Shown: positions 1 to 6,185, counted from the first letter of the stretch. The stretch is DNA of 11,845 bases from Methylococcaceae bacterium UBA659 (GCA_002299495.1 DBNZ01000027.1:8969-20813), one strand, 5' to 3'. Notes: generated by a model not told the origin, from the sequence alone. Numbers and translations are program-made.

Positions 1-1102
1 CCAGCAAGTCGCGGGGGCGGGCGGATTTCAGGGCGATGCGTGAACTGATGCGTTCCACATCGCCGACGTGTTTTAGGCAGTCGTGTAAATCGCGGTACAA
101 CCGGTGTTGCAGCAAGCGGTCAATGGCGGCGTAGCGCTGGCTTAGCACGGTCTGGTCACGCAAGGGTCGGTTCAGCCAGCGGCGCAGGCAGCGCCCGCCC
201 ATCGCCGTCGCGGTCTGGTCCAACACGCCCAGCAGCGTGAACTGGTTTTGGCCGGACGGGTGAAAATCCAGCTCCAGATTGCGGCGGCTGGCGGCGTCGA
301 GCAGAATGCCATCGGCGCTGCTTTCAACGCGGATGCCTTGGATATGCGGCAACGCGGTTTGTTGGGTGTCCTTGACATATTGCAGCAACGCGCCCGCGGC
401 GGCGATGGCGGCCGGCAGATGGTCGCAGCCATAGCCCTGCAAATCGAGCACATGGAATTGTTGCAGTACCTGTTGCCGGGCGCTGTCAGGGTCAAAATGC
501 CAGGGCGGGCGGCGGCACAGGCCGCTGCGTTGCTTTAGGCCGGCGGGCAGCGGTTGGTCTTCGCGGTACAGGAGTTCGGCCGGATTCAGGCGGGCGATTT
601 CACTGAGCAGATGGTCAAAGCTGTCGGTTTGTTGCACGCTGAAGCGGCCACTGCCTAAGTCCAAGCAGGCGATGCCAAACAGGGAGGCTGCGGTTGCCGT
701 AGCAATGGCCACCAGAAAGTTGTCCCTGCGGTCTTCCAGCAAGGCCTCGTCGGTGACGGTGGCGGGCGTGACGATGCGCACCACCTTGCGTGCTACCGGG
801 CCTTTGCTGGTGGCGGGGTCGCCGATTTGCTCACAAATGGCGATGGACTGACCCAGCCGCAACAAGCGGGCGATGTAGTTTTCGGCGGCATGGCAGGGGA
901 CTCCGGCCATCGCAATCGGTTGCCCTGCCGACTGGCCGCGGCTGGTCAGGGTGATGTCCAATAACTGGGCGGCTTTTTTCGCGTCGTCAAAAAACAGTTC
1001 GTAGAAATCGCCCATACGGTAGAACAGCAACGTGTCAGAATACTGTGCCTTGATGCCGAGGTATTGCTGCATCATAGGCGTGTGGGCGTTGGGCTGTGCC
1101 AT
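1..1102 (-). CDS. mutS: DNA mismatch repair protein MutS, N-terminal part (cut by window edge)
   Basis: MutS recognises base mismatches and small loops in newly replicated DNA and starts methyl-directed repair with MutL. I translated the minus strand from the ATG at 1102 to the left edge and found 367 codons with no stop or frameshift. It opens with an N-terminal mismatch-recognition domain: the HTPMMQQYL start and GDFYEL carry the Phe33-x-Glu35 pair that stacks on and contacts the mispaired base. The AICEQIGDPATSKGPV and VVRIVTPATVTDEALL blocks follow. The connector and the start of the core (lever) domain are seen near the window edge. The ATPase domain lies outside the window. An in-frame stop lies just upstream of the ATG, so this start is firm, though no clear Shine-Dalgarno is visible. 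It is the last gene of the minus-strand run and follows the M67 gene after about 73 bases. Confidence 0.97.
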   Translation of the reverse strand, partial: MAQPNAHTPMMQQYLGIKAQYSDTLLFYRMGDFYELFFDDAKKAAQLLDITLTSRGQSAGQPIAMAGVPCHAAENYIARLLRLGQSIAICEQIGDPATSKGPVARKVVRIVTPATVTDEALLEDRRDNFLVAIATATAASLFGIACLDLGSGRFSVQQTDSFDHLLSEIARLNPAELLYREDQPLPAGLKQRSGLCRRPPWHFDPDSARQQVLQQFHVLDLQGYGCDHLPAAIAAAGALLQYVKDTQQTALPHIQGIRVESSADGILLDAASRRNLELDFHPSGQNQFTLLGVLDQTATAMGGRCLRRWLNRPLRDQTVLSQRYAAIDRLLQHRLYRDLHDCLKHVGDVERISSRIALKSARPRDLL

Positions 1103-1139
1103 TGGGGGCGGGTAACATTGGGGTTAACGGGGGAGGGTG

Positions 1140-1155
1140 CGGGAAAACTATGCGC
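1140..1155 (+). repeat. Left copy of a perfect 16-bp inverted repeat
   Basis: CGGGAAAACTATGCGC here is repeated exactly in inverted orientation at 1786-1801, 630 bases away. Neighbouring bases on both sides do not match. The two copies face each other and bracket the M67 gene. Part of this copy also supplies the T-run of the putative terminator beside it. No known element is recognised. Confidence 0.75.
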
Positions 1156-1168
1156 CACGTTTGTGGCG
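1144..1168 (-). terminator. Possible Rho-independent terminator after the M67 gene
   Basis: On the minus strand, 7 bases after the TAA stop at 1176-1178, a perfect 6-bp GC-rich stem is formed by CGCCAC and GTGGCG (1153-1158 with 1163-1168) around a 4-base loop. It is followed by CATAGTTTT. The stem is short and the T-run is only four, so termination would be modest. It would separate the M67 message from mutS. Confidence 0.4.
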
Positions 1169-1175
1169 GGTGTGG

Positions 1176-1592
1176 TTAGTGTTCGCCTAATAGCAACGGG
1201 ATTTCTTCGCAGCCCAGGGGGTTGATTTTAAACCCGCGCATTTCCAACAAACCCTTGGTTTTTAGGGAGACAATCAGGTATAGCGCGTCTGGGTAGGCGG
1301 CTTGTTGCAGGTCCCTAGCGGAGGGCGTGGCCGGGGCGTTGGGATGGGAATGGTAGATGGCAAACAGCTCTTCGCCCCGCTCGCGCATGGTTTTCATGGC
1401 GGCGATCTGTCCTTCGGCATCGAGTAAAAATTGTTGCGCGGGGTTTGCGGCGGCGTTGTCCACGGGATAGCATGAGGTTGGCAGGCCGTGCTGGCCGCCT
1501 AGCAAACCGCAGACTTCATGGTCTGGAGCCAGTTGTGCTAGGTGCAGTAATTGGTTGGTGATTTTCCGGGGGATGATGGTTGCTTCAGTCAT
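1176..1592 (-). CDS. M67 family (JAMM/MPN+) metallopeptidase
   Basis: A 138-residue single-domain JAMM (Mov34/MPN/PAD-1) zinc protease. The motif is complete: Glu26 in EVCGLL, His81 and His83 in HSHPNAPATPSARD, Ser91 and Asp94. The HxH-x7-S-x2-D spacing is exact, so it should bind zinc and be active. Known bacterial family members remove ubiquitin-like sulfur carriers such as CysO or related proteins from their conjugates. No ThiS/MoaD-like or E1-like partner gene lies in this window, so the substrate is unknown. I chose the ATG at 1592 because homologues start close to the IPRxxxNQLL segment. The upstream extension of the frame to 1688 gives no family-like sequence and runs through a repeat. 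It lies between prmA and mutS with a likely terminator behind it. No signal peptide is seen, so it should be cytoplasmic. Confidence 0.88.
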   Translation of the reverse strand: MTEATIIPRKITNQLLHLAQLAPDHEVCGLLGGQHGLPTSCYPVDNAAANPAQQFLLDAEGQIAAMKTMRERGEELFAIYHSHPNAPATPSARDLQQAAYPDALYLIVSLKTKGLLEMRGFKINPLGCEEIPLLLGEH

Positions 1593-1614
1593 GGTGGATA
1601 CCAATGGGTTATTA

Positions 1615-1769
1615 GTGGCCTGAGAACGTGTTTTAACAGCGGCTACGCGGTTTGATGGTTGACGTTGCGCGGTGCACTGCCATCGCAACAGACTTAAGGA
1701 AATCCTCGGGTACGTCCAGTACGCGCAGGTGATACGCTCCGTGCGCCTTGCACTCGTAAAACACGTTCT
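1615..1769. repeat. Inverted-repeat pair of the GAACGTGTTTYA family (element A)
   Basis: AGAACGTGTTTTA at 1623-1635 recurs in inverted orientation at 1757-1769 as a perfect 13-bp match. The left arm with its flank (1615-1642, starting GTGGCCTGAGAACG) also matches 2749-2778 as a diverged direct repeat of about 28 bases. A trinucleotide TGA flanks both ends if the arms start at GAACG, but that could be chance. The pair fills most of the gap between prmA and the M67 gene. Its left arm begins about 23 bases upstream of the M67 start codon. It is not recognised as a known element. Confidence 0.6.
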
Positions 1770-1791
1770 GAAAGGCGGTTTTTAAGCGCAT
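1633..1791 (-). CDS. Doubtful 52-aa hypothetical ORF
   Basis: An ATG at 1791, 26 bases after the prmA stop, opens a 52-residue frame starting MRLKTAFQNVFYECKAHG and ending KPRSRC. It has no recognised domain, signal peptide or membrane segment. A GGGA lies about 7 bases before the ATG. Its start codon lies inside the 16-bp inverted repeat and its body spans element A of the repeat family. It may therefore be a chance frame in non-coding repeat sequence or the remnant of something older. I list it only because the composition is protein-like and it fills an otherwise empty gap. Confidence 0.22.
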   Translation of the reverse strand: MRLKTAFQNVFYECKAHGAYHLRVLDVPEDFLKSVAMAVHRATSTIKPRSRC

Positions 1792-1801
1792 AGTTTTCCC
1801 G
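1786..1801 (-). repeat. Right copy of the 16-bp inverted repeat
   Basis: Read on the minus strand this is CGGGAAAACTATGCGC, identical to 1140-1155 on the plus strand. It overlaps the left arm of a small hairpin at 1797-1812 (TCCCG and CGGGA around a 6-base loop) just after the prmA stop. That hairpin has no T-run in the prmA direction. Confidence 0.75.
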
Positions 1802-1817
1802 TTTTGTCGGGATTGTT

Positions 1818-2699
1818 CTAAAGCATACGTTTTCCAGCAAGGCAAAGCCAGTCTTCCCGTTGGATGGGCGGGGCGAAATGAAGGTCGGGTTGATAGGCGG
1901 CCATCACATCATCGCCTTGTTCGCGCAAAATGCCGGACAGTACCAATTGACCGTTGGACGCGACCAAGCTTGTGATTTGTTTTTTTAGTTCGATCAAGGG
2001 CTTGGCGAGGATGTTGGCGAATACCAGATCGGCTGGTATGGGCGGCAACTGTGCCGGAAAATAACAAGTAATTTTGTCTTGGACGCTGTTTTTGCGGGCA
2101 TTGTCTTCGGTTGCGGTGAGGGCCTGCGGGTCTATGTCTACCGCGTAGGCGGCTCTAGCACCCAGCAAGACGGCGGCAATCGCCAGTATCCCGGAGCCGC
2201 AACCGTAATCAACCACGGTTTTGCCGCTTAAGTCATGTCCGGACAGCCATTCCAGGCATAGTGCAGTGGTTGGATGGGTGCCGGTGCCAAAGGCAAGCCC
2301 TGGGTCAAGGGTCAAGCAAACGGTGCCAGGTTCGCTTTGTGCTTGACCGCTGGGGCAGACCCAAAGCCGGTCGGCAAATTTCATCGGTCGGTAATGCTCC
2401 ATCCAGGCGCGTTCCCAGGCTTGGTCTTGCAGTTGACCGGCCTGCCAGCCGTGGTATTGGTGGGGTTCCCATTGCTCAAGCAGCTTGGACTTGATTACAT
2501 CCGGGTCCACGTTCAGCTCATAAAGCGCGACGACTTGGGTTTGTTTCCAGATTTTGGTTTCGCCAATGGCGGGTTCGTATACCGCTTCGTCTTCCGCATC
2601 CAGGTAAGTGACCGAGACCGCACCTAATGACTCGAACCAGTCGGCCATTAGCGGGGCGGTTTGTGCGTCGGTGATCACGGAGATTTGCTGCCAGGTCAT
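1818..2699 (-). CDS. prmA: Ribosomal protein L11 methyltransferase
   Basis: PrmA uses S-adenosylmethionine to trimethylate ribosomal protein L11 on several amino groups in the cytoplasm. The 293-residue length equals that of the E. coli enzyme. The N-terminal substrate-recognition domain includes GAVSVTYLDAEDEAVYEP, GETKIWKQT and the linker block ending WERAWMEHYRPMKFADRLWV. The Rossmann methyltransferase domain follows, with LDPGLAFGTGTHPTT, SAM motif I VVDYGCGSGILAIAA and the FANILAKPL active-site strand. The MTWQQISV start lines up with the family N-terminus, though no strong Shine-Dalgarno is seen. It sits downstream of accC as in many gammaproteobacteria, but a gap of about 208 bases with hairpins and repeats separates them. 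It may be partly uncoupled from the acc genes. Confidence 0.97.
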   Translation of the reverse strand: MTWQQISVITDAQTAPLMADWFESLGAVSVTYLDAEDEAVYEPAIGETKIWKQTQVVALYELNVDPDVIKSKLLEQWEPHQYHGWQAGQLQDQAWERAWMEHYRPMKFADRLWVCPSGQAQSEPGTVCLTLDPGLAFGTGTHPTTALCLEWLSGHDLSGKTVVDYGCGSGILAIAAVLLGARAAYAVDIDPQALTATEDNARKNSVQDKITCYFPAQLPPIPADLVFANILAKPLIELKKQITSLVASNGQLVLSGILREQGDDVMAAYQPDLHFAPPIQREDWLCLAGKRML

Positions 2700-2732
2700 G
2701 GGCTAAGGTGGGTGTTAGGTGGATGATGGCGA

Positions 2733-2753
2733 GCCACGGCAAAGTCCCGTGGC
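2733..2753. other. Perfect 7-bp hairpin upstream of prmA
   Basis: GCCACGG (2733-2739) and CCGTGGC (2747-2753) enclose a 7-base loop. No T-run follows on either strand, so it is not a standard intrinsic terminator. It lies 34 bases upstream of the prmA start in the accC-prmA gap and abuts element B of the repeat family. A role as mRNA structure or processing site is only a possibility. Confidence 0.5.
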
Positions 2754-2854
2754 CCTAAGAACGTGTTTCACAGGGAGGTGAAACGTTGGGTCTACACCTC
2801 TGCTCAATCAAGTCGTGGCACTCGAACCGCTAGTGACCCTTTTGAAATACGTTC
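2749..2854. repeat. Inverted-repeat pair of the GAACGTGTTTYA family (element B)
   Basis: The left arm at 2759-2775 (GAACGTGTTTCACAGGG) pairs with an inverted right arm at 2837-2854 (minus strand GAACGTATTTCAAAAGGG), with 15 matches, two mismatches and one gap. Inside, GTTTCAC (2765-2771) and GTGAAAC (2778-2784) form a 7-bp hairpin. A competing stem pairs GAGGTG at 2775-2780 with CACCTC at 2795-2800. The left end is related to 1615-1642. Together with the adjacent hairpin it occupies most of the accC-prmA gap. No target-site duplication is convincing here. Confidence 0.55.
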
Positions 2855-2907
2855 CCAATGGGGGTTTTTGGTTGGATGGCTTTGAAACGATGTGAGAGCA
2901 TGGCGCA

Positions 2908-4251
2908 TCAGTAAATGCCCAATTTCTTCTCCAAATAATGGATGTTTTGTCCGCCCGCGGCGAAGGCGCTGTCGTTCATGATGTCCTGCTGCAATGGGAT
3001 ATTGGTCTTGATGCCGTCGATAATGATTTCGTTGAGGGCGTTGTTCATGCGTGCGATGGCACTGTGGCGGGTTTCGCCGTGGGCGATCAGCTTGCCGATC
3101 ATGGAGTCGTAGTAAGGCGGCACTTTGTAGCCGTTGTAGATATGCGTCTCGCAACGGATGCCCGGGCCGCCGGGCATGTGGAACTGTTTGATGAGTCCGG
3201 GGCAAGGCATGAAGGTGCGCGGGTCTTCGGCGTTAATTCGGCACTCGATGGCGTGGCCTTGCATTTTTACTTGTTCTTGGCTGATGGACAACGGCAGGCC
3301 GGCGGCGATGCGAAATTGTTCCTTGACGATATCAAAGTGGGTGACCATTTCGGTGACCGGATGCTCCACTTGGATCCGGGTGTTCATTTCGATGAAATAA
3401 AACTCACCGTTTTCATAAAGGAATTCGAAGGTGCCAGCGCCTAGGTAACCGATGTCGGTACAGGCTTTAGCACAGCGTTCGCCAATTAATTGGCGTTGTG
3501 CTTCGGTGATGCCAGGGGCGGGTGCCTCTTCCACGACTTTTTGATGGCGGCGCTGCATGGAGCAATCGCGTTCGCCTAAGTGGATGGCGTTGCCGTGGCT
3601 GTCCGCCATCACCTGGAATTCAATATGGCGGGGGTTTTCCAGGAATTTTTCCATGTAGACGGTCGGGTTGCCAAAAGCCGAGCCGGCTTCCGCCTGGGTC
3701 ATGGCAATGGCGTTGATCAGCGCCGCCTCCGTGTGGACGGTGCGCATGCCACGGCCACCGCCGCCGCCCGCAGCTTTGATGATGACCGGGTAGCCGATTT
3801 CTTGCGCCAGTTCCAGGTTTTTTTTGTTGTCGTCGGACAGGGGGTCGTTATTGCCGGGCACACAAGGGATGCCGGCGGCCAGCATGGCGTTTTTGGCGGA
3901 AATTTTATCCCCCATCATGCGGATGGTGTCGGCGTTAGGGCCAATGAAGACAAAACCGCTTTGTTTGACTTTTTCGGCGAAATCGGCATTTTCTGACAGG
4001 AACCCATAGCCTGGATGGATGGCTTCGGCGTCGGTCACCTCGGCCGCGCTGATGATGGCGGGGATGTTCAGGTAGCTATCGACGGATGGGGCGGGTCCGA
4101 TGCAGACCGATTCATCGGCTAAGCGGACATGCTTAAGGTCGCGGTCGGCTTCGGAATGGACGGCGACCACCTTGATACCTAATTCCCGGCAAGCGCGCAA
4201 AATCCGCAGGGCGATTTCACCGCGGTTGGCAATGACAATTTTGTCGAACAT
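2908..4251 (-). CDS. accC: Acetyl-CoA carboxylase, biotin carboxylase subunit
   Basis: AccC carboxylates the biotin carried by AccB, using ATP and bicarbonate, in the first half-reaction of acetyl-CoA carboxylase (fatty-acid synthesis). The 447-residue length is nearly that of E. coli AccC (449). The N-terminal lobe begins with IVIANRGEIALRI, and the ATP-grasp glycine loop AAGGGGGRGMRTV is at about 160-172. The known catalytic and metal residues fall at the E. coli positions: Lys116, Lys159, Glu201, Lys238, Glu276, Glu288, Asn290, Arg292, Glu296 and Arg338. The start is well supported by AGGAG at 4260-4264, 8 bases before the ATG. It follows accB after 135 bases that contain an unusual hairpin element, which may modulate its expression relative to accB. 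Confidence 0.98.
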   Translation of the reverse strand: MFDKIVIANRGEIALRILRACRELGIKVVAVHSEADRDLKHVRLADESVCIGPAPSVDSYLNIPAIISAAEVTDAEAIHPGYGFLSENADFAEKVKQSGFVFIGPNADTIRMMGDKISAKNAMLAAGIPCVPGNNDPLSDDNKKNLELAQEIGYPVIIKAAGGGGGRGMRTVHTEAALINAIAMTQAEAGSAFGNPTVYMEKFLENPRHIEFQVMADSHGNAIHLGERDCSMQRRHQKVVEEAPAPGITEAQRQLIGERCAKACTDIGYLGAGTFEFLYENGEFYFIEMNTRIQVEHPVTEMVTHFDIVKEQFRIAAGLPLSISQEQVKMQGHAIECRINAEDPRTFMPCPGLIKQFHMPGGPGIRCETHIYNGYKVPPYYDSMIGKLIAHGETRHSAIARMNNALNEIIIDGIKTNIPLQQDIMNDSAFAAGGQNIHYLEKKLGIY

Positions 4252-4259
4252 GAATCCCT

Positions 4260-4264
4260 CTCCT
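4260..4264 (-). promoter_or_regulatory. Strong Shine-Dalgarno of accC
   Basis: AGGAG on the minus strand, 8 bases upstream of the accC ATG, embedded in a purine-rich GAGGAGAGGG stretch. It is the clearest ribosome binding site in the left half. accC can therefore initiate on its own despite the gap behind accB. Confidence 0.75.
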
Positions 4265-4278
4265 CAGCTTGTTGTTGT

Positions 4279-4382
4279 TATTTTACTGATTACGCAGAGC
4301 CACTCGATACGGTGGGAAATTTCCATGTTGAAATACTGTATCTTGTGGAAAAAATTAATTTCTGCGTAACATCAGTTATTTT
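4279..4382. repeat. MITE-like hairpin element between accB and accC
   Basis: Outer arms at 4285-4298 (ACTGATTACGCAGA) and 4361-4376 are inverted repeats that differ only by a 2-base insertion. Further inside, CCAC at 4300-4303 pairs with GTGG at 4345-4348. GATACGGT at 4306-4313 pairs with ACTGTATC at 4335-4342 with one wobble. The apex holds the 10-bp palindrome GGAAATTTCC (4315-4324). TATTTT lies directly outside both ends (4279-4284 and 4377-4382) as a perfect direct repeat, like a target-site duplication. It is too small to code for anything. It could be a miniature inverted-repeat transposable element, or a structured leader controlling accC. Both readings are inference. Confidence 0.6.
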
Positions 4383-4386
4383 ATTG

Positions 4387-4821
4387 TTATACGATGATAA
4401 ACAAGGCTTGCCCGTATTCCACCGGCTCGCCATTTTCCACCAATATTTTGCTGATAGCACCGCTTTTGTCCGCCTCGATTTGGTTGAGGATTTTCATGGC
4501 TTCGATAATGCACAAGGTGTCGCCCGCTTGCACGGAATGCCCGAGATCGACAAATGGTTTGGAAGTGGGGTTGGCGGAGCGGTAGAAAGTGCCGACCATG
4601 GGTGACTTGACAACATGGCCTTTTATGGCTTCATCCGAATTAAACGATACGGGAATGGGTGAAACCGGGGCGGCTGTCGGCGCATAGACTTGAGAGGTGG
4701 CCGGAGGTGATTTGGAGTAACGGCTGATCCGGATGCTTTGTTCGCCGTCTTTAATTTCAATTTCGCCCACATCGGATGCTTGGATGATGTCAATGAGTTT
4801 TTTGATATGTCTGGTGTCCAT
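4387..4821 (-). CDS. accB: Acetyl-CoA carboxylase, biotin carboxyl carrier protein (BCCP)
   Basis: AccB carries biotin between biotin carboxylase (AccC) and the carboxyltransferase (AccAD, not in the window). The protein has 144 residues. The N-terminal helix (HIKKLIDIIQASDVGEIEIKDG) interacts with AccC in the family. A short Pro/Ala/Ser-rich linker runs from about 38 to 60, followed by the C-terminal biotinyl domain from about 68 to 144. The biotin-accepting lysine is Lys110 in EAMKILNQIEADKSG. The residue after it is Ile rather than the common Met, a mild departure from the AMKM consensus. The thumb region is present (KSPMVGTFYRSANPTSKPFV). It starts 3 bases after the aroQ stop, so the two genes are clearly cotranscribed. 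AAGAGA upstream may serve as the ribosome site. Confidence 0.97.
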   Translation of the reverse strand: MDTRHIKKLIDIIQASDVGEIEIKDGEQSIRISRYSKSPPATSQVYAPTAAPVSPIPVSFNSDEAIKGHVVKSPMVGTFYRSANPTSKPFVDLGHSVQAGDTLCIIEAMKILNQIEADKSGAISKILVENGEPVEYGQALFIIV

Positions 4822-4824
4822 GGT

Positions 4825-5271
4825 TTAAGGTCTCTTAGCTAAAATCTGGTGTGCGGCTTGTAAAGCCAGGGTGTAGCCAATGGCGCCAAATCCGGAGATT
4901 ACGCCTGCAGCAATGTCGGAAAAATAAGAGTGTTTCCTAAAAGACTCGCGTGCATAGATATTGGATAAATGCACTTCTATGAACGGGATTTTGGTTGCCA
5001 ATAGGGCGTCCCGGATCGCGACGCTGGTATGGGTGAATGCGGCCGGGTTTATGATAATAAACTCATTGCCTTTTTGGTACGCGGCATGAATATGTCCGAT
5101 TATTTCGTGTTCGGCGTTACTTTGGAGAAATTCTAAGGCGATGTTTAACGCGGTCGCTTGCGGTGCGATAAGGGCGTGGATGTCCGCAAGGGTGAGGTTG
5201 CCGTAAAGGGCGGGTTCGCGTTGCCCTAATAAATTAAGATTGGGACCGTTGATTAGGGTAATTGTCGCCAT
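4825..5271 (-). CDS. aroQ: 3-dehydroquinate dehydratase, type II
   Basis: AroQ converts 3-dehydroquinate to 3-dehydroshikimate in the shikimate pathway for aromatic amino acids; the type II enzyme is a dodecamer. The 148-residue length is normal. The signature ITLINGPNLNLLG is at the N-terminus. Tyr23 in the EPALYG lid loop is the catalytic tyrosine, Asn75 and His81 lie in INPAAFTH, and His101 is the general acid in EVHLSN. Arg108 and Arg112 follow in the substrate-binding stretch YARESFRKHSYFSD. The numbering matches characterised enzymes closely. It heads the aroQ-accB-accC run, a widespread gammaproteobacterial order linking two biosynthetic pathways. A promoter can be proposed upstream at 5319-5346. 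Confidence 0.97.
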   Translation of the reverse strand: MATITLINGPNLNLLGQREPALYGNLTLADIHALIAPQATALNIALEFLQSNAEHEIIGHIHAAYQKGNEFIIINPAAFTHTSVAIRDALLATKIPFIEVHLSNIYARESFRKHSYFSDIAAGVISGFGAIGYTLALQAAHQILAKRP

Positions 5272-5318
5272 TTATTTGCCCGTTGTTGGCTTTTGTTTAG
5301 GGTGTAAAAAACCTTCAA

Positions 5319-5346
5319 ATTTTACCTTTTCATGGCCGTTTGTCTA
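5319..5346 (-). promoter_or_regulatory. Putative sigma70-type promoter of the aroQ-accB-accC operon
   Basis: On the minus strand TAGACA (5341-5346, five of six to the -35 consensus) and TAAAAT (5319-5324, five of six to the -10 consensus) are separated by 16 bases. This would give a leader of roughly 40 bases before the aroQ ATG at 5271. The region is AT-rich, so chance matches are possible. Confidence 0.4.
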
Positions 5347-5391
5347 TAAATCTTTCTTTTTTGCCATGATGGGTTTTTCCAGATACTCGGG

Positions 5392-5420
5392 TTGCTTTCT
5401 TAAAGGCAGGCTAGTAAAAA
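5392..5420 (+). promoter_or_regulatory. Weak candidate promoter for the ubiG operon
   Basis: TTGCTT (5392-5397) and TAAAAA (5415-5420) are 17 bases apart in the divergent aroQ/ubiG region. The -10 match is poor. It is offered only because the plus-strand operon must start somewhere in 5272-5466. Confidence 0.2.
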
Positions 5421-5466
5421 CCTACTGATGCAGTAAACTATGGGATTTAAAATCAACAGGCCGATC

Positions 5467-6177
5467 ATGATGGCAGCGACGGAAAATGTGCACCTACACG
5501 AAATCAAAAAATTTGCTTCCATGGCTGAACACTGGTGGGACGTTCAGGGCGAGTTTAAGACCTTGCACGAAATTAACCCATTGCGTATGGAATTCATAAG
5601 CCGCTATGTGGATATTTCCGGAAAACGGGTGGCCGATGTCGGTTGCGGCGGCGGCATTTTAACGGAGGCATTGGCCAGGCAGGGCGCCGATGCCTTGGGT
5701 ATCGATTTGAGCGGGGAGTTGGTGGATGTCGCCGATTTGCACAGCTTGGAAGCCGGGGTCGAGGTGCATTATCAAAAAATGAGCGCCGAAGAGCTGGCAG
5801 AACGGCAGCCGGCTGGTTTTGATGTGGTCACCTGTATGGAAATGTTGGAACATGTCCCAGATCCTGCGGCCATTATCCAGGCGTGTTCGCAGCTGGTCAA
5901 ACCCGGGGGGCTGGTGTTTTTTTCGACCTTGAACCGAAAAGCGAAGGCCTATCTGCTGGCCATTCTGGCCGCCGAACATGTACTGCACATGTTGCCGCAG
6001 GGGACGCACGATTATAAAACTTTCATCAAGCCATCGGAGTTGTGCCAATCGGCGCGGCAAGCCGGGTTGCACTTGCTAGGCATGGTCGGTATTGAATACA
6101 ACCCGTTGCATAAACAGTTTTATTTGGGCAATGATATCGATGTCAATTATCTTGCCGTTTTTAGCCGTCCCGAGTGA
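5467..6177 (+). CDS. ubiG: Ubiquinone biosynthesis O-methyltransferase
   Basis: UbiG performs both O-methylations of ubiquinone biosynthesis, with S-adenosylmethionine as donor. The protein has 236 residues (E. coli 240). The N-terminal block HEIKKFASMAEHWWDVQGEFKTLH is characteristic. SAM motif I is VADVGCGGGILTEAL (about 56-70), motif II covers FDVVTCMEMLEHVPDP (118-133), and VKPGGLVFFSTLNRKAK and GTHDYKTFIKP follow. I chose the ATG at 5467, or the adjacent one at 5470, because AGG at 5458-5460 lies 6 bases upstream and the length then fits homologues. The longer frame from 5440 has no ribosome site. It is the first gene of a plus-strand operon with mupP, yciK and sufT. Confidence 0.96.
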   Translation: MMAATENVHLHEIKKFASMAEHWWDVQGEFKTLHEINPLRMEFISRYVDISGKRVADVGCGGGILTEALARQGADALGIDLSGELVDVADLHSLEAGVEVHYQKMSAEELAERQPAGFDVVTCMEMLEHVPDPAAIIQACSQLVKPGGLVFFSTLNRKAKAYLLAILAAEHVLHMLPQGTHDYKTFIKPSELCQSARQAGLHLLGMVGIEYNPLHKQFYLGNDIDVNYLAVFSRPE

Positions 6178-6185
6178 TAGCCTCC

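Noticed and set aside
172..538. Open frames of about 100 residues on both strands within the left end
   Set aside because: They are out-of-frame readings of mutS, whose true frame I translated without a stop from 1102 to 1. Their products are Arg/Pro/Ala-rich and family-less.
1141..1178. A nine-codon plus-strand frame starting at the ATG inside the 16-bp repeat
   Set aside because: It is tiny, has no context as a leader peptide, and overlaps the end of M67 on the other strand.
2812..2836. tRNA T-loop-like sequence on the minus strand (GGTTCGAGTGCC) suggesting a tRNA end or integration site
   Set aside because: The required G-C closing pair next to the TTCGAGT loop is missing and no acceptor, D or anticodon arms can be built around it. 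It lies within the repeat region.
5440..5466. Longer N-terminus for UbiG starting at 5440
   Set aside because: No ribosome binding site is present, and the added nine residues are not matched in homologues. The ATG at 5467 has AGG at a good distance.
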